Assembly: GCF_023100945.1 (NCBI RefSeq)
Contig: NZ_CP064689.1
Span: 8,538,001 to 8,602,000 of the forward strand
Reading direction: 5' to 3'
Origin: Bradyrhizobium sp. 200
GTDB taxonomy: Bacteria > Pseudomonadota > Alphaproteobacteria > Rhizobiales > Xanthobacteraceae
DNA length: 64,000 bases
The notes beneath the pieces are model-generated. The model saw only the letters and a program-made list of their open reading frames with translations, did no database searches and was not told the DNA's origin. The position numbers and the translations under genes were made by a program. Each line of letters starts with the position of its first letter. Within the stretch, counting starts at the first letter, position 1. Shown here piece by piece: positions 28,054-36,822 of this stretch.

Positions 28054-28539
28054 ATGACGATCCAAGTTGGCGACAAGCTGCCGGAAGCCAAGTTTCGCGT
28101 GATGACGGCGGAAGGTCCGCAGGTCAAAACCACCGACGATATTTTCAAGGGCAAGAAGGTGGCGCTGTTCGCGGTGCCCGGCGCCTATACCGGCACCTGC
28201 CACAAGATGCACCTGCCGAGCATCTTCCTCAACGCCTACGCCATCAAGGACAAGGGCGTGAACACCATCGCCATCGTCTCCGTCAACGACGCCTTCGTCA
28301 TGAACGCCTGGAAGCGCGACACCGACCAGCGCGATGAAGCCGTGTTCCTTGCCGACGGCAATGCCGATTTCACCAAGGCGATCGGCATGGAGCTTGACGC
28401 CTCCGGCAACGGCCTCGGCATCCGCTCCAAGCGCTACTCGATGCTGGTCGACGACGGCGTGGTCAAGAAGCTCAACCTCGAGCCCGCACCGGGCAAGGTC
28501 GAAGTCTCCGGCGGCGATACGCTGCTGGGGCAGCTTTGA
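28054..28539 (+). CDS. Peroxiredoxin of the Prx5 (type II) class
   Basis: A 161-residue thiol peroxidase. The peroxidatic cysteine is C49 in VPGAYTGTCHKMHLPS, the Prx5 version of the active site. It is the only cysteine, so a glutaredoxin or glutathione partner must reduce it. Other family segments are VSVNDAFVMNAWKRD and KRYSMLVDDGVVKKLNLEPAPGK. It reduces hydrogen peroxide and organic hydroperoxides in the cytoplasm. GAGGGAGA lies just before the ATG at 28054. Confidence 0.93.
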   Translation: MTIQVGDKLPEAKFRVMTAEGPQVKTTDDIFKGKKVALFAVPGAYTGTCHKMHLPSIFLNAYAIKDKGVNTIAIVSVNDAFVMNAWKRDTDQRDEAVFLADGNADFTKAIGMELDASGNGLGIRSKRYSMLVDDGVVKKLNLEPAPGKVEVSGGDTLLGQL

Positions 28540-28560
28540 GCTGAGGCGAACGACACTTTC

Positions 28561-28717
28561 TTCCTTCTCCCCTTGTGGGAGAAGGTGGCTGCCGAAGGCT
28601 GCCGGATGAGGGGTCTGTCTCCACGCAAGCGATCTGTATTTGCGGAGAGAACCCCTCACCCGTCTCAATCGCGCCTTGCGCGATTGATCCACCCTCTCCC
28701 ACAAGGGGAGAGGGAAA
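28561..28717. repeat. Two-armed dispersed palindrome (CCCTCTCC family)
   Basis: Left arm at 28561-28615 (CTCCCCTTGTGGGAGAAGG... GGATGAGGGG) and right arm at 28649-28717 (ACCCCTCACC... CCACAAGGGGAGAGGG) are mutually inverted, filling the convergent gap between the peroxiredoxin and rnhA genes. It is the longest member of this family in the window. Confidence 0.85.
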
Positions 28718-28724
28718 AAGGCAC

Positions 28725-29198
28725 CTACTTCCCCACCCTCTCCTGCAGCCTCGCCATCGCTACGCCCTCGCGTGCCAGTTGATCGGCGCGCTCGTTTTCG
28801 GCGTGGCCGGCGTGGCCCTTGATCCAGTGCCAGCGCACCTGGTGCGGTTTCAGCGCGGTATCGAGCCGCTGCCATAGTTCGACATTCTTGACCGGCTTCT
28901 TGTCTGCGGTGCGCCAGCCGTTTTTCTTCCAGCCGTGGATCCAGCCGGTAATGCCCTGGCGCACATACTGGCTGTCGGTGGTGAGGTCGACCACGCACGG
29001 CTTCTTCAGCGCTTCCAGCGCCGAGATCGCCGCCATCAGCTCCATGCGGTTATTGGTAGTGTGTGCCTCGCCGCCCTTCAGCTCCTTCTCCTTGTCGCCG
29101 AATCTGAGAATAGCGCCCCAGCCGCCGGGGCCGGGATTGCCCGAGCAGGCGCCGTCGGTAAAGACTGTCACGTGAGGCAGTTCGCTCAAGCGACGCAT
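28725..29198 (-). CDS. rnhA: Ribonuclease HI
   Basis: A 157-residue RNase HI that removes RNA from RNA-DNA hybrids. The catalytic acids are visible: the first Asp in [14 protein letters not shown], Glu in NRMELMAAI, Asp in [10 protein letters not shown] and Asp in ENERADQLA; the basic loop ([16 protein letters not shown]) and the conserved His in KGHAGH are also present. The ATG at 29198 lies inside the thrB 3' end (13-base overlap), giving the conserved order ispH-thrB-rnhA. The frame is open further upstream, but that sequence is thrB antiphase. Confidence 0.95.
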   Translation of the reverse strand: MRRLSELPHVTVFTDGACSGNPGPGGWGAILRFGDKEKELKGGEAHTTNNRMELMAAISALEALKKPCVVDLTTDSQYVRQGITGWIHGWKKNGWRTADKKPVKNVELWQRLDTALKPHQVRWHWIKGHAGHAENERADQLAREGVAMARLQERVGK

Positions 29199-30166
29199 CC
29201 TGGCTGGGTCAGGCCGTAATCGCGCACGCTCGCAACGTTCTGGTGGAAGCGCAGCTTGCGGACATATTCGAGCGGGTCTTTTGGTTTCACTAATGCGCCC
29301 GGCGGCACGTTGAGGAAATCGACGAGCCGCGTCAGCAGAAAACGCAGCGACGAGCCGCGCGCCAGCAGCGGCAGCGCCTCCTGTTCGGCTTCCGACATCT
29401 GCCGCTCGCGGCCATAGGCATTGAGCAGCGCGCGCGCCTTGGTGACGTTGAAGGAATGATCCGCCTCGAAGCACCACGCGTTCAGGCAGATCGCGACGTC
29501 ATAGGCCAGAATGTCGTTGCAGGAGAACGGGAAGTCGATCAGCCCCGACAGCCTGTCGCCAAGGAAAAACACGTTGTCGGGAAACAGATCGGCATGGATG
29601 ACGCCGAGCGGCAGGTCTTTCGGCCAGCACGCTTCGAGGTGATCGAGCTCGCGCGCGATAAAATCCTGCAAGCCGGGCGCGACGCTGTCCGCACGCGGCG
29701 CGGCCAGATCGAACAACGGCTGCCAGCCCTCGACCGACAGCGGGTTCTTGCGGAACATCGGGAAATCGCGGCCCGCCAGATGCATTTTGGCGAGCGCCTC
29801 GCCAACGCCGGTGCAATGCGCGGCGTTGGGCCGCCGCGGCCACACGCCTTCGAGGAAGTTGATGATCGCCGCGGGGCGGCCCGCAAGCTCGCTGTAGACC
29901 TCGCCCTTTCGATTGCGGGCGGGCTGCGGACAGCGCACACCGCGCTCGGCCAGATGCGCCATCAGCGACAGGAAATACGGCAGGTCATCCACCGCCACGC
30001 GTTTTTCATAGAGCGTGAGAATGAACGCGCCCTTGCCGGTATGCAGCAGGAAGTTGGAGTTCTCGACGCCCTCGGCGATGCCCTTGTAGGAGAGCAACTC
30101 GCCGATGTCGTAGCCTTTCAGGAACTCCGCGAGATCTTCGGCGGCGACGTCGGTGTAAACCGCCAT
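29186..30166 (-). CDS. thrB: Homoserine kinase, APH-fold type
   Basis: A 326-residue ThrB of the aminoglycoside-phosphotransferase fold rather than the GHMP type. It converts homoserine to O-phosphohomoserine in threonine synthesis. Family segments: [16 protein letters not shown] at the nucleotide site, the catalytic loop [13 protein letters not shown] and the metal-binding [16 protein letters not shown]. It follows ispH after 5 bases and overlaps rnhA by 13, so the three form an operon on the minus strand. Confidence 0.94.
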   Translation of the reverse strand: MAVYTDVAAEDLAEFLKGYDIGELLSYKGIAEGVENSNFLLHTGKGAFILTLYEKRVAVDDLPYFLSLMAHLAERGVRCPQPARNRKGEVYSELAGRPAAIINFLEGVWPRRPNAAHCTGVGEALAKMHLAGRDFPMFRKNPLSVEGWQPLFDLAAPRADSVAPGLQDFIARELDHLEACWPKDLPLGVIHADLFPDNVFFLGDRLSGLIDFPFSCNDILAYDVAICLNAWCFEADHSFNVTKARALLNAYGRERQMSEAEQEALPLLARGSSLRFLLTRLVDFLNVPPGALVKPKDPLEYVRKLRFHQNVASVRDYGLTQPGCVA

Positions 30167-30171
30167 CGCGA

Positions 30172-31140
30172 CTACTCGGCGGCAGCTTCGGGCCGCAGCG
30201 AACGCGGCAGCGGGAAGAACTCGTTCTCCTCCGCGGCCGAGACCGTCTCCACATGCAATTCGAAGCGCTCGGCGAAGGCGCCCATGATCTCCTCGACGAT
30301 CACTTCCGGCGCTGACGCGCCCGCCGTGATGCCGAGGCTCTTGATGCCTTCAAAGCGCGACCAGTCCAAATCCGAGGCGCGCTGCGCCAGCACCGAGACC
30401 GGGCAGCCCTCACGCTCGGCGACCTCACGCAGCCGCTGCGAGTTCGACGAGTTCGGCGCGCCGACCACGATCAGCGCATCGACCACCGGCGCCACCTTCT
30501 TGACCGCAAGCTGGCGGTTGGTGGTGGCATAGCAGATGTCTTCCTTATGCGGCCCGTTGATGTTCGGGAAACGCTCCTTGAGGAGCGCAACGATCTCCGC
30601 GGTGTCGTCGATCGACAGCGTCGTCTGGGTCACGAAAGCGAGGTTGTTGGGATCCTTCGGCGTGAACGTCTTGGCGTCTTCCGCGGTCTCGATCAGCGTC
30701 ACCGCGCCAGCCGGCAACTGGCCGACCGTGCCGACCACTTCGGGGTGATGCGAATGCCCGATCAGCAGGATTTCGCGGCCGCGCTTGAAATGGATCGCCG
30801 CCTCGCGGTGCACCTTCGTGACCAGCGGGCAGGTTGCGTCCAGCGAGAAGAAATTGCGAGCGCGGGCGTCGGCCGGAACCGATTTGGGAACCCCATGGGC
30901 CGAGAACACCACCGGGGCGTTGGTATTGTCGGGGATTTCGGCCAGTTCCTCGACGAAGATCGCGCCCTTGGTCTTCAGGCTGTCGACCACGTAGCGATTA
31001 TGCACGATTTCGTGACGGACATAGACTGGGGCGCCGTAGATGGCGAGCGCCCGCTCCACGGTGTCGATGGCTCGCACCACCCCGGCACAGAAGCCGCGGG
31101 GAGAACAAAGCACGATTCTGAGGTCTGGTTTGGCTGGCAT
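30172..31140 (-). CDS. ispH: 4-hydroxy-3-methylbut-2-enyl diphosphate reductase
   Basis: A 322-residue iron-sulfur enzyme (LytB) making IPP and DMAPP in the last step of the MEP isoprenoid pathway. The three cluster cysteines are seen in [24 protein letters not shown] and [11 protein letters not shown] preceded by [10 protein letters not shown]. The [15 protein letters not shown] and [10 protein letters not shown] motifs are intact. The frame is open to 31233, but the ATG at 31140 ([10 protein letters not shown]) matches the family start. First gene of the ispH-thrB-rnhA operon. Confidence 0.95.
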   Translation of the reverse strand: MPAKPDLRIVLCSPRGFCAGVVRAIDTVERALAIYGAPVYVRHEIVHNRYVVDSLKTKGAIFVEELAEIPDNTNAPVVFSAHGVPKSVPADARARNFFSLDATCPLVTKVHREAAIHFKRGREILLIGHSHHPEVVGTVGQLPAGAVTLIETAEDAKTFTPKDPNNLAFVTQTTLSIDDTAEIVALLKERFPNINGPHKEDICYATTNRQLAVKKVAPVVDALIVVGAPNSSNSQRLREVAEREGCPVSVLAQRASDLDWSRFEGIKSLGITAGASAPEVIVEEIMGAFAERFELHVETVSAAEENEFFPLPRSLRPEAAAE

Positions 31141-31360
31141 CGGGGCTATCTCGAGGACCGAATCACCCCTTGCCGGCGGGCAGGGAACGGCCAATTCGTA
31201 TAAGGACTTGGGACTGCTTTCAGCCTCTGTCAAGGCACTTTAGCAGACCATTGCGCCAAAGGGGTTGGAAGGCGTATATAGCGCCCTAATTCCCGTCATC
31301 ACCGATGACCACAGACTTCGCCTCCAAAAAGAGGTGGGCGAGGCACAAAGGAGATTTGCC

Positions 31361-32059
31361 ATGAGCAATGCACCGCTGATGCCCAAGGCGACGGCCGTGT
31401 GGCTGGTTGATAATACTGCGCTGACCTTCGACCAGGTGGCCGATTTCACCAAGATGCATCCCCTCGAGGTCCGCGCCATTGCCGACGGCGACGCCGCCCA
31501 GGGCATCAAGGGCATGGACCCGATTTCGACCGGACAACTGAGCCGCGACGAGATCGAAAAGGGCGAAAAGGACCCGAATTACCGCCTCAAACTCGGCGAG
31601 AGCAAGGTCGTGCTGCCGCCGGCCGCCAAGAAGAAGGGCCCGCGCTACACGCCGGTGTCGCGCCGCCATGAGCGGCCGAGCGCGATCCTGTGGCTGGTCC
31701 GCAACCACCCGGAGCTGAAGGACGCGCAGATCATGCGCCTGGTCGGCACCACCAAGACCACCATTGCGAGCGTCCGCGACCGCACCCATTGGAACGCCTC
31801 GACGCTGACCCCGATGGACCCGGTGACGCTCGGCCTGTGCTCGCAGATAGAGCTCGATTTCGAGGTGCAGCGCGCGGCCAAGGAAAAGCCGGTGCCTGCG
31901 GCTTACGGCGGCGCCACGCTGCTGCCGGCCTCCGAGACCACGAAGAAGGAGCCGGAATTCGAGCCGAGCGAGAAGCAGCAGGACGATCTCAACGTCGACG
32001 CCGTGTTCGCCAAGCTGAAGACGATCGGCGGCAAGAAGCAGGACGACGAGGAGGAGTAG
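31361..32059 (+). CDS. trcR: Cell-cycle transcriptional regulator TrcR (DUF1013)
   Basis: A 232-residue protein matching the alphaproteobacterial DUF1013/TrcR family. Two HTH-like segments are visible: WLVDNTALTFDQVADFTKMH, and WLVRNHPELKDAQIMRLVGT followed by the KTTIASVRDRTHWN segment. A Lys/Glu-rich tail ends in DDEEE. The family name comes from a regulator tied to CtrA-controlled cell-cycle circuitry. A strong AAAGGAGA precedes the ATG at 31361, and a terminator follows the stop. It is divergent from ispH with 220 bases between. Confidence 0.85.
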   Translation: MSNAPLMPKATAVWLVDNTALTFDQVADFTKMHPLEVRAIADGDAAQGIKGMDPISTGQLSRDEIEKGEKDPNYRLKLGESKVVLPPAAKKKGPRYTPVSRRHERPSAILWLVRNHPELKDAQIMRLVGTTKTTIASVRDRTHWNASTLTPMDPVTLGLCSQIELDFEVQRAAKEKPVPAAYGGATLLPASETTKKEPEFEPSEKQQDDLNVDAVFAKLKTIGGKKQDDEEE

Positions 32060-32086
32060 GTCTGCTCGCCTTCGGTGAGATTCGAA

Positions 32087-32118
32087 CGCGGCGGGGGGCC
32101 CCTGCCGCGTTTTTGTTT
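32087..32118 (+). terminator. Rho-independent terminator of trcR
   Basis: A GC-rich stem (CGCGGCGGGG with CCCCTGCCGCG, one wobble) followed by TTTTTGTTT, 28 bases after the trcR stop. Confidence 0.8.
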
Positions 32119-32142
32119 GCGGACATAGCGCCGCAGCCATTC

Positions 32143-32247
32143 ACCGTCATGCCCCGCGAAGGCGGGGCATCCAGTACGCCGCGGCCTATCGGATTCAAAA
32201 CTGATTTCGCTGGAATACTGGATCACCCGCCTTCGCGGGTGATGACG
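32143..32247. repeat. Dispersed palindrome (CGTCATGCCCCGCG... family)
   Basis: Two inverted arms: CGTCATGCCCCGCGAAGGCG at the left and the imperfect inverse CGCCTTCGCGGGTGATGACG at the right, each with its own small hairpin. It fills the gap after trcR. Confidence 0.8.
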
Positions 32248-32279
32248 AGCGAGCAGCGGCGATGACAGTTATGTGTGCG

Positions 32280-32486
32280 CTAGCCCAATTCGATCTCGTC
32301 GTTCACTTCATGCGAGAGCGTGACGCCGCCGACGGTCAGCACCATCTTCGCCGGCAGCTTTTCATGGCCCTTGAGCTTGCCTGAATCGATAGCGTCGCGC
32401 ACGGCCTTTTCGATCTCGCGCTGCGAGGTAACGCCGACTTGCTTCAGAAACTTGCGCAGACTGGCGTTGAAGACGTCTTCGTTCAT
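32280..32486 (-). CDS. Small conserved protein, probably DUF6494
   Basis: A 68-residue acidic/basic protein without signal or membrane segment. The pattern FNASLRKFLKQVGVTSQREIE, VRDAIDSGKLKG and KMVLTVGGVTLSHEVNDEIEL fits the small alphaproteobacterial family I know as DUF6494; function unknown. GAGG lies before the ATG. It is the second gene after the lipoprotein gene at 32500-32766, 13 bases away in the same direction. Confidence 0.75.
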   Translation of the reverse strand: MNEDVFNASLRKFLKQVGVTSQREIEKAVRDAIDSGKLKGHEKLPAKMVLTVGGVTLSHEVNDEIELG

Positions 32487-32499
32487 GAGGGCCTCCTGG

Positions 32500-32766
32500 T
32501 TACGGCCTCGTGGGATTATTCAGCATCTGCTCGGCGAGATTGCGCTGGGCGCGGTCGGTGCGTGCGTTGGCATTGCCGCGCTGCACGTCGCGGTTCTTGC
32601 GGCAAATGACGTAGTCGTTCGAGCCCGCTGCGACATTGTTGGAGCGGCAGAACGCGTCGTCGTCGGCGCTGGTGTCGACCATGGTCGGCTGGCCTCGTTC
32701 GAGGCAGCCGGTGAGCAATGGGGCTGCGAGCAAGAGGGCGAGGAAGTTTGCGGGTCCAAATTGCAT
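32500..32766 (-). CDS. Small putative lipoprotein
   Basis: An 88-residue protein with a signal peptide ending in a lipobox (LLTGC, cysteine near residue 21). The mature part has two more cysteines (DAFCRSNNV and YVICRKNRD) and an Asn/Arg-rich end (RAQRNLAEQMLNNPTRP). AAAGG precedes the ATG at 32766. No family recognised; likely an outer- or inner-membrane-anchored periplasmic protein. Confidence 0.7.
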   Translation of the reverse strand: MQFGPANFLALLLAAPLLTGCLERGQPTMVDTSADDDAFCRSNNVAAGSNDYVICRKNRDVQRGNANARTDRAQRNLAEQMLNNPTRP

Positions 32767-32788
32767 TGGAGACCTTTCGTTTTCTATC

Positions 32789-32907
32789 TCGTCATTGCCG
32801 GGCTTGACCCGGCAATCCATCGAAAAGATGGCGGTCTCTTTGAAGGCTGATGGATGCCCGGGTCAAGTACCACGAAGACGCGCTTCGCGCTTTAGCCCGG
32901 GCATGAC
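32789..32907. repeat. Dispersed palindrome (CGTCATTGCCGGGC... family)
   Basis: Two hairpin arms, TTGCCGGGCTTGACCCGGCAA at the left (pairing written in part) and CCCGGGTCAAG...CCCGGGCATGACG at the right, separated by a short spacer. It sits between prpE and the lipoprotein gene. Confidence 0.8.
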
Positions 32908-32924
32908 GATTGTTCCCTGGAACC

Positions 32925-34832
32925 CTACACCCTGCCCTTCAGCGCATCGCCGATTTCGTCGAGCACCTTGGGGTCCTCGATGGTGGCCGGCATGGTCCAG
33001 CTTTCGCCGTCGGCGATCTTCTTGATGGTGCCGCGCAGGATTTTTCCCGAGCGCGTCTTCGGCAGCCGGACGACGGTGATCGCGAGCTTGAAGGCGGCGA
33101 CGGGGCCGAGCTTGTCGCGCACCAGCGCCACGATCTCCTTTTCGATCTCGGCAGGTGCGCGCGAGACGCCGGCCTTCAGCACCAGGAAGCCGCAGGGAAC
33201 TTCGCCCTTGATCGCGTCCTTGATGCCGAGCACGGCGCATTCGGCGACGTCGGGATGGGAGGCCAGAATTTCCTCCATGCCGCCGGTGGAGAGCCGGTGG
33301 CCGGCGACATTGATGATGTCGTCGGTGCGGCCCATCACCCAGACATAGCCGTCGTCATCCTTGTAGCCGGCATCCGAGGTCTTGTAGTAGCCGGGAAACT
33401 CGGTGAGGTAGGCTTCCCTGAAGCGCGCATCCTGCTGCCACAATGTCGGCAGGCAGGCTGGCGGCATCGGCAGCTTGATCACGATCGAGCCCATGGTGCC
33501 CGCGGGCACCGGCCTGGATGCCTCGTCGACCACGTCGACCTGATAGCCCGGCATCGGCACCGTCGGCGAACCGTGCTTGACTGGCAGCATGCCCAGCCCC
33601 ACCGGATTGCCGGCGATGCACCAGCCGGTCTCGGTCTGCCACCAGTGATCGATCACCGGCACCTTCAACTGCGCTTCCGCCCACTCCACCGTCGGCGGAT
33701 CGGCACGCTCGCCGGCCAGGAACAGCGTGCGGAATTTCGACAGGTCGTATTTGCGGATGAACGCGCCGTCCGGGTCTTCCTTGCGGATGGCGCGGAAGGC
33801 GGTTGGTGCGGTGAACAAGGCAACGGCCTTGTGCTCTGATATCACGCGCCAGAACGCGCCGGCATCCGGCGTGCCGATCGGCTTGCCCTCATACATGATC
33901 GAGGTGGCGCCATGAATCAGCGGGCCATAGACGATGTAGCTATGGCCGACCACCCAGCCGATGTCGGAACCGCACCACCAGACTTCGCCGGGCTTGACGC
34001 CGTAGAGGTTGAACATCGACCATTTCAGCGCGACCAGATGCCCGCCATTGTCGCGCACGACGCCCTTCGGGATTCCCGTGGTGCCTGAGGTGTAGAGAAT
34101 ATAAAGCGGATCGGTCGCGAGCACCGGCGTGCACGGCGCGGTCTTGCCGGCTTCGAGCGCCGCGCGGCGCAAACTTGCCCAGTCGTGATCGCGGCCGGCC
34201 GTCAGTTCGCAAGCCTGCTGCGGCCGCTGCAGGATGACGCAGTTCTCGGGCTTGACGCTGGAAAGCCTGATCGCCTCGTCGAGCAGCGGCTTGTATTGCA
34301 CGATACGTCCGGGCTCGATGCCGCAGCTTGCCGAGAAGATCAGTTTTGGCTTGGCGTCCTCGATGCGCGTCGCGAGTTCCTTCGCCGCAAAGCCGCCGAA
34401 CACCACCGAATGCACCGCGCCGATCCGCGCGCAGGCCAGCATCGCAAACACCGCTTCCGGCACCAGCGGCATATAGAGGATGACGCGGTCGCCCTTGGCG
34501 ACGCCGAAATCGGCCATGATGGCGGCGAGCGTCCGCACCTCCTTGAGCATCTCGGCATAGGTGAATTTCGAGATAGTATTGGTAAGCGGCGAATCGTGGA
34601 TCAGCGCGACTTGATCCGCACGTCCGCCCGCGACATGGCGGTCGAGCGCGTTGTAGCAGGTGTTGACCACCGCGCCGGGAAACCAGCGGCCATACGCGCC
34701 CATCGAGGGATCGAATATCTTTTTAGCCGGCTCGATCCAGTCGATCTCGCGCGCCGCCTCGGCCCAAAATCCTTCCGGATCGGCCAGCGAGCGGGCATGG
34801 ACCTCGTGGTAGCGGCTGTTCTGAATGTTCAT
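32925..34832 (-). CDS. prpE: Propionyl-CoA synthetase
   Basis: A 635-residue AMP-forming acyl-CoA synthetase. The N-terminus (YHEVHARSLADPEGFWAEAA), the YTSGTTGIPKGVVRDNGGH motif and the WWCGSDIGWVVGHSY segment are typical of PrpE rather than acetyl-CoA synthetase. The catalytic lysine motif RSGKILRGTIKKIADGE, the usual acetylation-control site, is present near residue 590. It activates propionate, feeding the methylcitrate or methylmalonyl pathway; no other prp gene is in the window. Confidence 0.9.
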   Translation of the reverse strand: MNIQNSRYHEVHARSLADPEGFWAEAAREIDWIEPAKKIFDPSMGAYGRWFPGAVVNTCYNALDRHVAGGRADQVALIHDSPLTNTISKFTYAEMLKEVRTLAAIMADFGVAKGDRVILYMPLVPEAVFAMLACARIGAVHSVVFGGFAAKELATRIEDAKPKLIFSASCGIEPGRIVQYKPLLDEAIRLSSVKPENCVILQRPQQACELTAGRDHDWASLRRAALEAGKTAPCTPVLATDPLYILYTSGTTGIPKGVVRDNGGHLVALKWSMFNLYGVKPGEVWWCGSDIGWVVGHSYIVYGPLIHGATSIMYEGKPIGTPDAGAFWRVISEHKAVALFTAPTAFRAIRKEDPDGAFIRKYDLSKFRTLFLAGERADPPTVEWAEAQLKVPVIDHWWQTETGWCIAGNPVGLGMLPVKHGSPTVPMPGYQVDVVDEASRPVPAGTMGSIVIKLPMPPACLPTLWQQDARFREAYLTEFPGYYKTSDAGYKDDDGYVWVMGRTDDIINVAGHRLSTGGMEEILASHPDVAECAVLGIKDAIKGEVPCGFLVLKAGVSRAPAEIEKEIVALVRDKLGPVAAFKLAITVVRLPKTRSGKILRGTIKKIADGESWTMPATIEDPKVLDEIGDALKGRV

Positions 34833-35017
34833 GGCGCACTCCCGGTCGATGCATTCTTGGCTCCGCAGACCCCAGACATGGGCGGGCGCCGAGCGCCCTG
34901 CCTTTGACCAGGATCAAATGCAAGCCAGTTTCTTGAACGCATTGTCACGCGAAGCTGCGCCAGATCAAGCTGAGAATAACTTGGCCGTTCGGCTAAACCT
35001 CACTGCCGGGCAATCGC

Positions 35018-35782
35018 CTAGTACCCATCGATCCCGTTAATCCTTTGCAGGTGGTCGCGCATGGTCTTTTTCAGATCATAGTCGGGCCGGCCGTATTCCG
35101 CATTGCGCCGGGCAAGGTATTCCTGCTGCTCCCGCCGCAGCGTGCGCGCCTGTTGCGGCGTCATCTTTGCGGCGGCCGCCTTGACATAGGCCGCGTGGAC
35201 TTCGCGATCGAGATCGGCAAGTTCTGGATTCGCGCAAATCGCCTTTTCCACCTTGCGGCGGGCGATAGCGCAATTGAAACTCGGCTTGCCGGCGATCGCC
35301 TTCAGCACGCCCTGTCGCTCCGCCTCCTGCGCCAGCGCCCGGTGGTTGGCCCTTGCGACGACGTGATCCGGATTCAGCTTGATCGCCGCTGCAAAATCGG
35401 CCACCGCCTTGGGCAGATCACCCTTCTTGCGCCAGAGTTCACCGCGCGCGTTGTGAACATCGGCATGTGCAGGATCGAGCCGCAACACGCCGTCATAGTC
35501 GGCGATGGCGCGGTCGATCATGTCCTTGCGCTCATAGGTGGTGGCGCGCGCGATCAGCGCCTTGATGCGGTCGGTCTTTTCGGTCTTTGCATTGTCGATC
35601 AGCGCGCCGCACGTGCTGAGCGTCTTGTCGTCGTCCTGCGCGGTGGCGGCTGCAAGGCACTGCGCCGGGTCGATCTTCAGATCCTTGACCGGCTCGGCGC
35701 CGGTAGCCGACGCATCATGTGCAAGCACGATCCACAGCAGAGAGGCCGCGACCAGGTTGCGGATATCGGGATAGCCTCGCAT
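35018..35782 (-). CDS. Secreted TPR protein with LprI-like C-terminal domain
   Basis: A 254-residue exported protein. The ATG at 35782 gives a signal peptide (MRGYPDIRNLVAASLLWIVL, ending near SATG). Two TPR-like repeats lie at about 85-155 (RAIADYDGVLRLDPAHADVHNARG, in part, then KAVADFAAAIKLNPDHVVA). The C-terminal 80 residues match the lysozyme-inhibitor LprI/DUF1311 pattern (FNCAIARRKVEKAICANPEL, LDREVHAAYVKAAA, REQQEYLARRNAEY) with paired cysteines. Function could be envelope protection; this is inferred from the domain. Confidence 0.8.
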   Translation of the reverse strand: MRGYPDIRNLVAASLLWIVLAHDASATGAEPVKDLKIDPAQCLAAATAQDDDKTLSTCGALIDNAKTEKTDRIKALIARATTYERKDMIDRAIADYDGVLRLDPAHADVHNARGELWRKKGDLPKAVADFAAAIKLNPDHVVARANHRALAQEAERQGVLKAIAGKPSFNCAIARRKVEKAICANPELADLDREVHAAYVKAAAAKMTPQQARTLRREQQEYLARRNAEYGRPDYDLKKTMRDHLQRINGIDGY

Positions 35783-35991
35783 CGATTGATCCGGAAAGCG
35801 CTGTCGATTGCGGCGCGATCCTAGCAAGCGACCTGCGTTTTCGACAAGCAGCCTGCAAATTTCCCGTTCGCACAACAGATTTTGGCCGAAACGTGACCCG
35901 CGGGAAAGGTGATTCTCTTCACAGACGGAAGAATACAATCCGTGAGAAAATCTGCTGTGAACCTTTTGCAGTTCTCGCGGACTCAACAACC

Positions 35992-36759
35992 ATGACCACA
36001 TTGACCGACCTGAATCCGCGCATCATCGCGCAATCCCAAACCGGCTACTTTTATTTCTACATGGCGCTGGCCTGCATGGCCGTCGCCTTTCTCGGCTTCG
36101 CGCCGACCTACTGGCTGCCGCTGGCGAAGCGATCGTTCTCGGCCTCGCCGGTCGTTCACTTTCACGGCCTGTTGTTCTTTGCCTGGTCGCTTTACTTCGT
36201 ATTCCAGAGCTGGCTTGCCGCGTCAGGCAAAGTCGCCCGGCACCGCGCCATCGGCATGATCGGCATCTCGCTGGCAACCGCGATGACGATCTTCGGCTTC
36301 CTGGTTGCGGTCAATGCGATGAAGCGCTCGGCGGCGGCGGGACTGGCCGATGAGGGCATCGCATTCGCGATTGTTCCGCTCAGCGGAATTCTGTTCTTTG
36401 CCGTGGTTTTCGCCCTTGCCATTGCGGCCGTCCGCCAGCCGGAAACGCACAAGCGGCTGATGCTGCTGGCCAGCATCTCGCTACTCGACGCCGCAGTCGC
36501 GCGCTGGTTCCTCACCTTCCTGGCGCCTCCCGGGCCTCTCGGCCCACCGCCGGTGCCGGTGACCATCCCGCCGGCCATCGTCGCCTATCTCTTGCTCGTG
36601 GCCGCCATCGTCTACGACTGGCGCACGCGCGGCCGGCCGCATCCGGTCTATGTCTACGGCGGCATTGCGCTGATCGCCGTCAAGGTTCTGAACTGGCCGA
36701 TCAGTGTCACGCCGCTCTGGCACTCCTTCGCCGGCGGCATCCTGGCGATGGCGCAATAG
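35992..36759 (+). CDS. Hypothetical seven-helix membrane protein
   Basis: A 255-residue integral membrane protein with about seven hydrophobic segments from residue 18 to the end. Histidines are placed at helix ends (SPVVHFHGLLFFAWSLYF and GKVARHRAIGM), a pattern that could bind haem or metal, but no family is certain. No signal peptide. The ATG at 35992 starts MTTLTDLNPRI; the upstream open frame has no good start context. It precedes a CPA1-type antiporter by 63 bases and may be co-transcribed. Confidence 0.7.
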   Translation: MTTLTDLNPRIIAQSQTGYFYFYMALACMAVAFLGFAPTYWLPLAKRSFSASPVVHFHGLLFFAWSLYFVFQSWLAASGKVARHRAIGMIGISLATAMTIFGFLVAVNAMKRSAAAGLADEGIAFAIVPLSGILFFAVVFALAIAAVRQPETHKRLMLLASISLLDAAVARWFLTFLAPPGPLGPPPVPVTIPPAIVAYLLLVAAIVYDWRTRGRPHPVYVYGGIALIAVKVLNWPISVTPLWHSFAGGILAMAQ

Positions 36760-36822
36760 ACTTGCCGGTTTTGATTGCTAGATTGATGGCGACATCGATT
36801 TCGGCCGGCAGGAAGTCCAGAT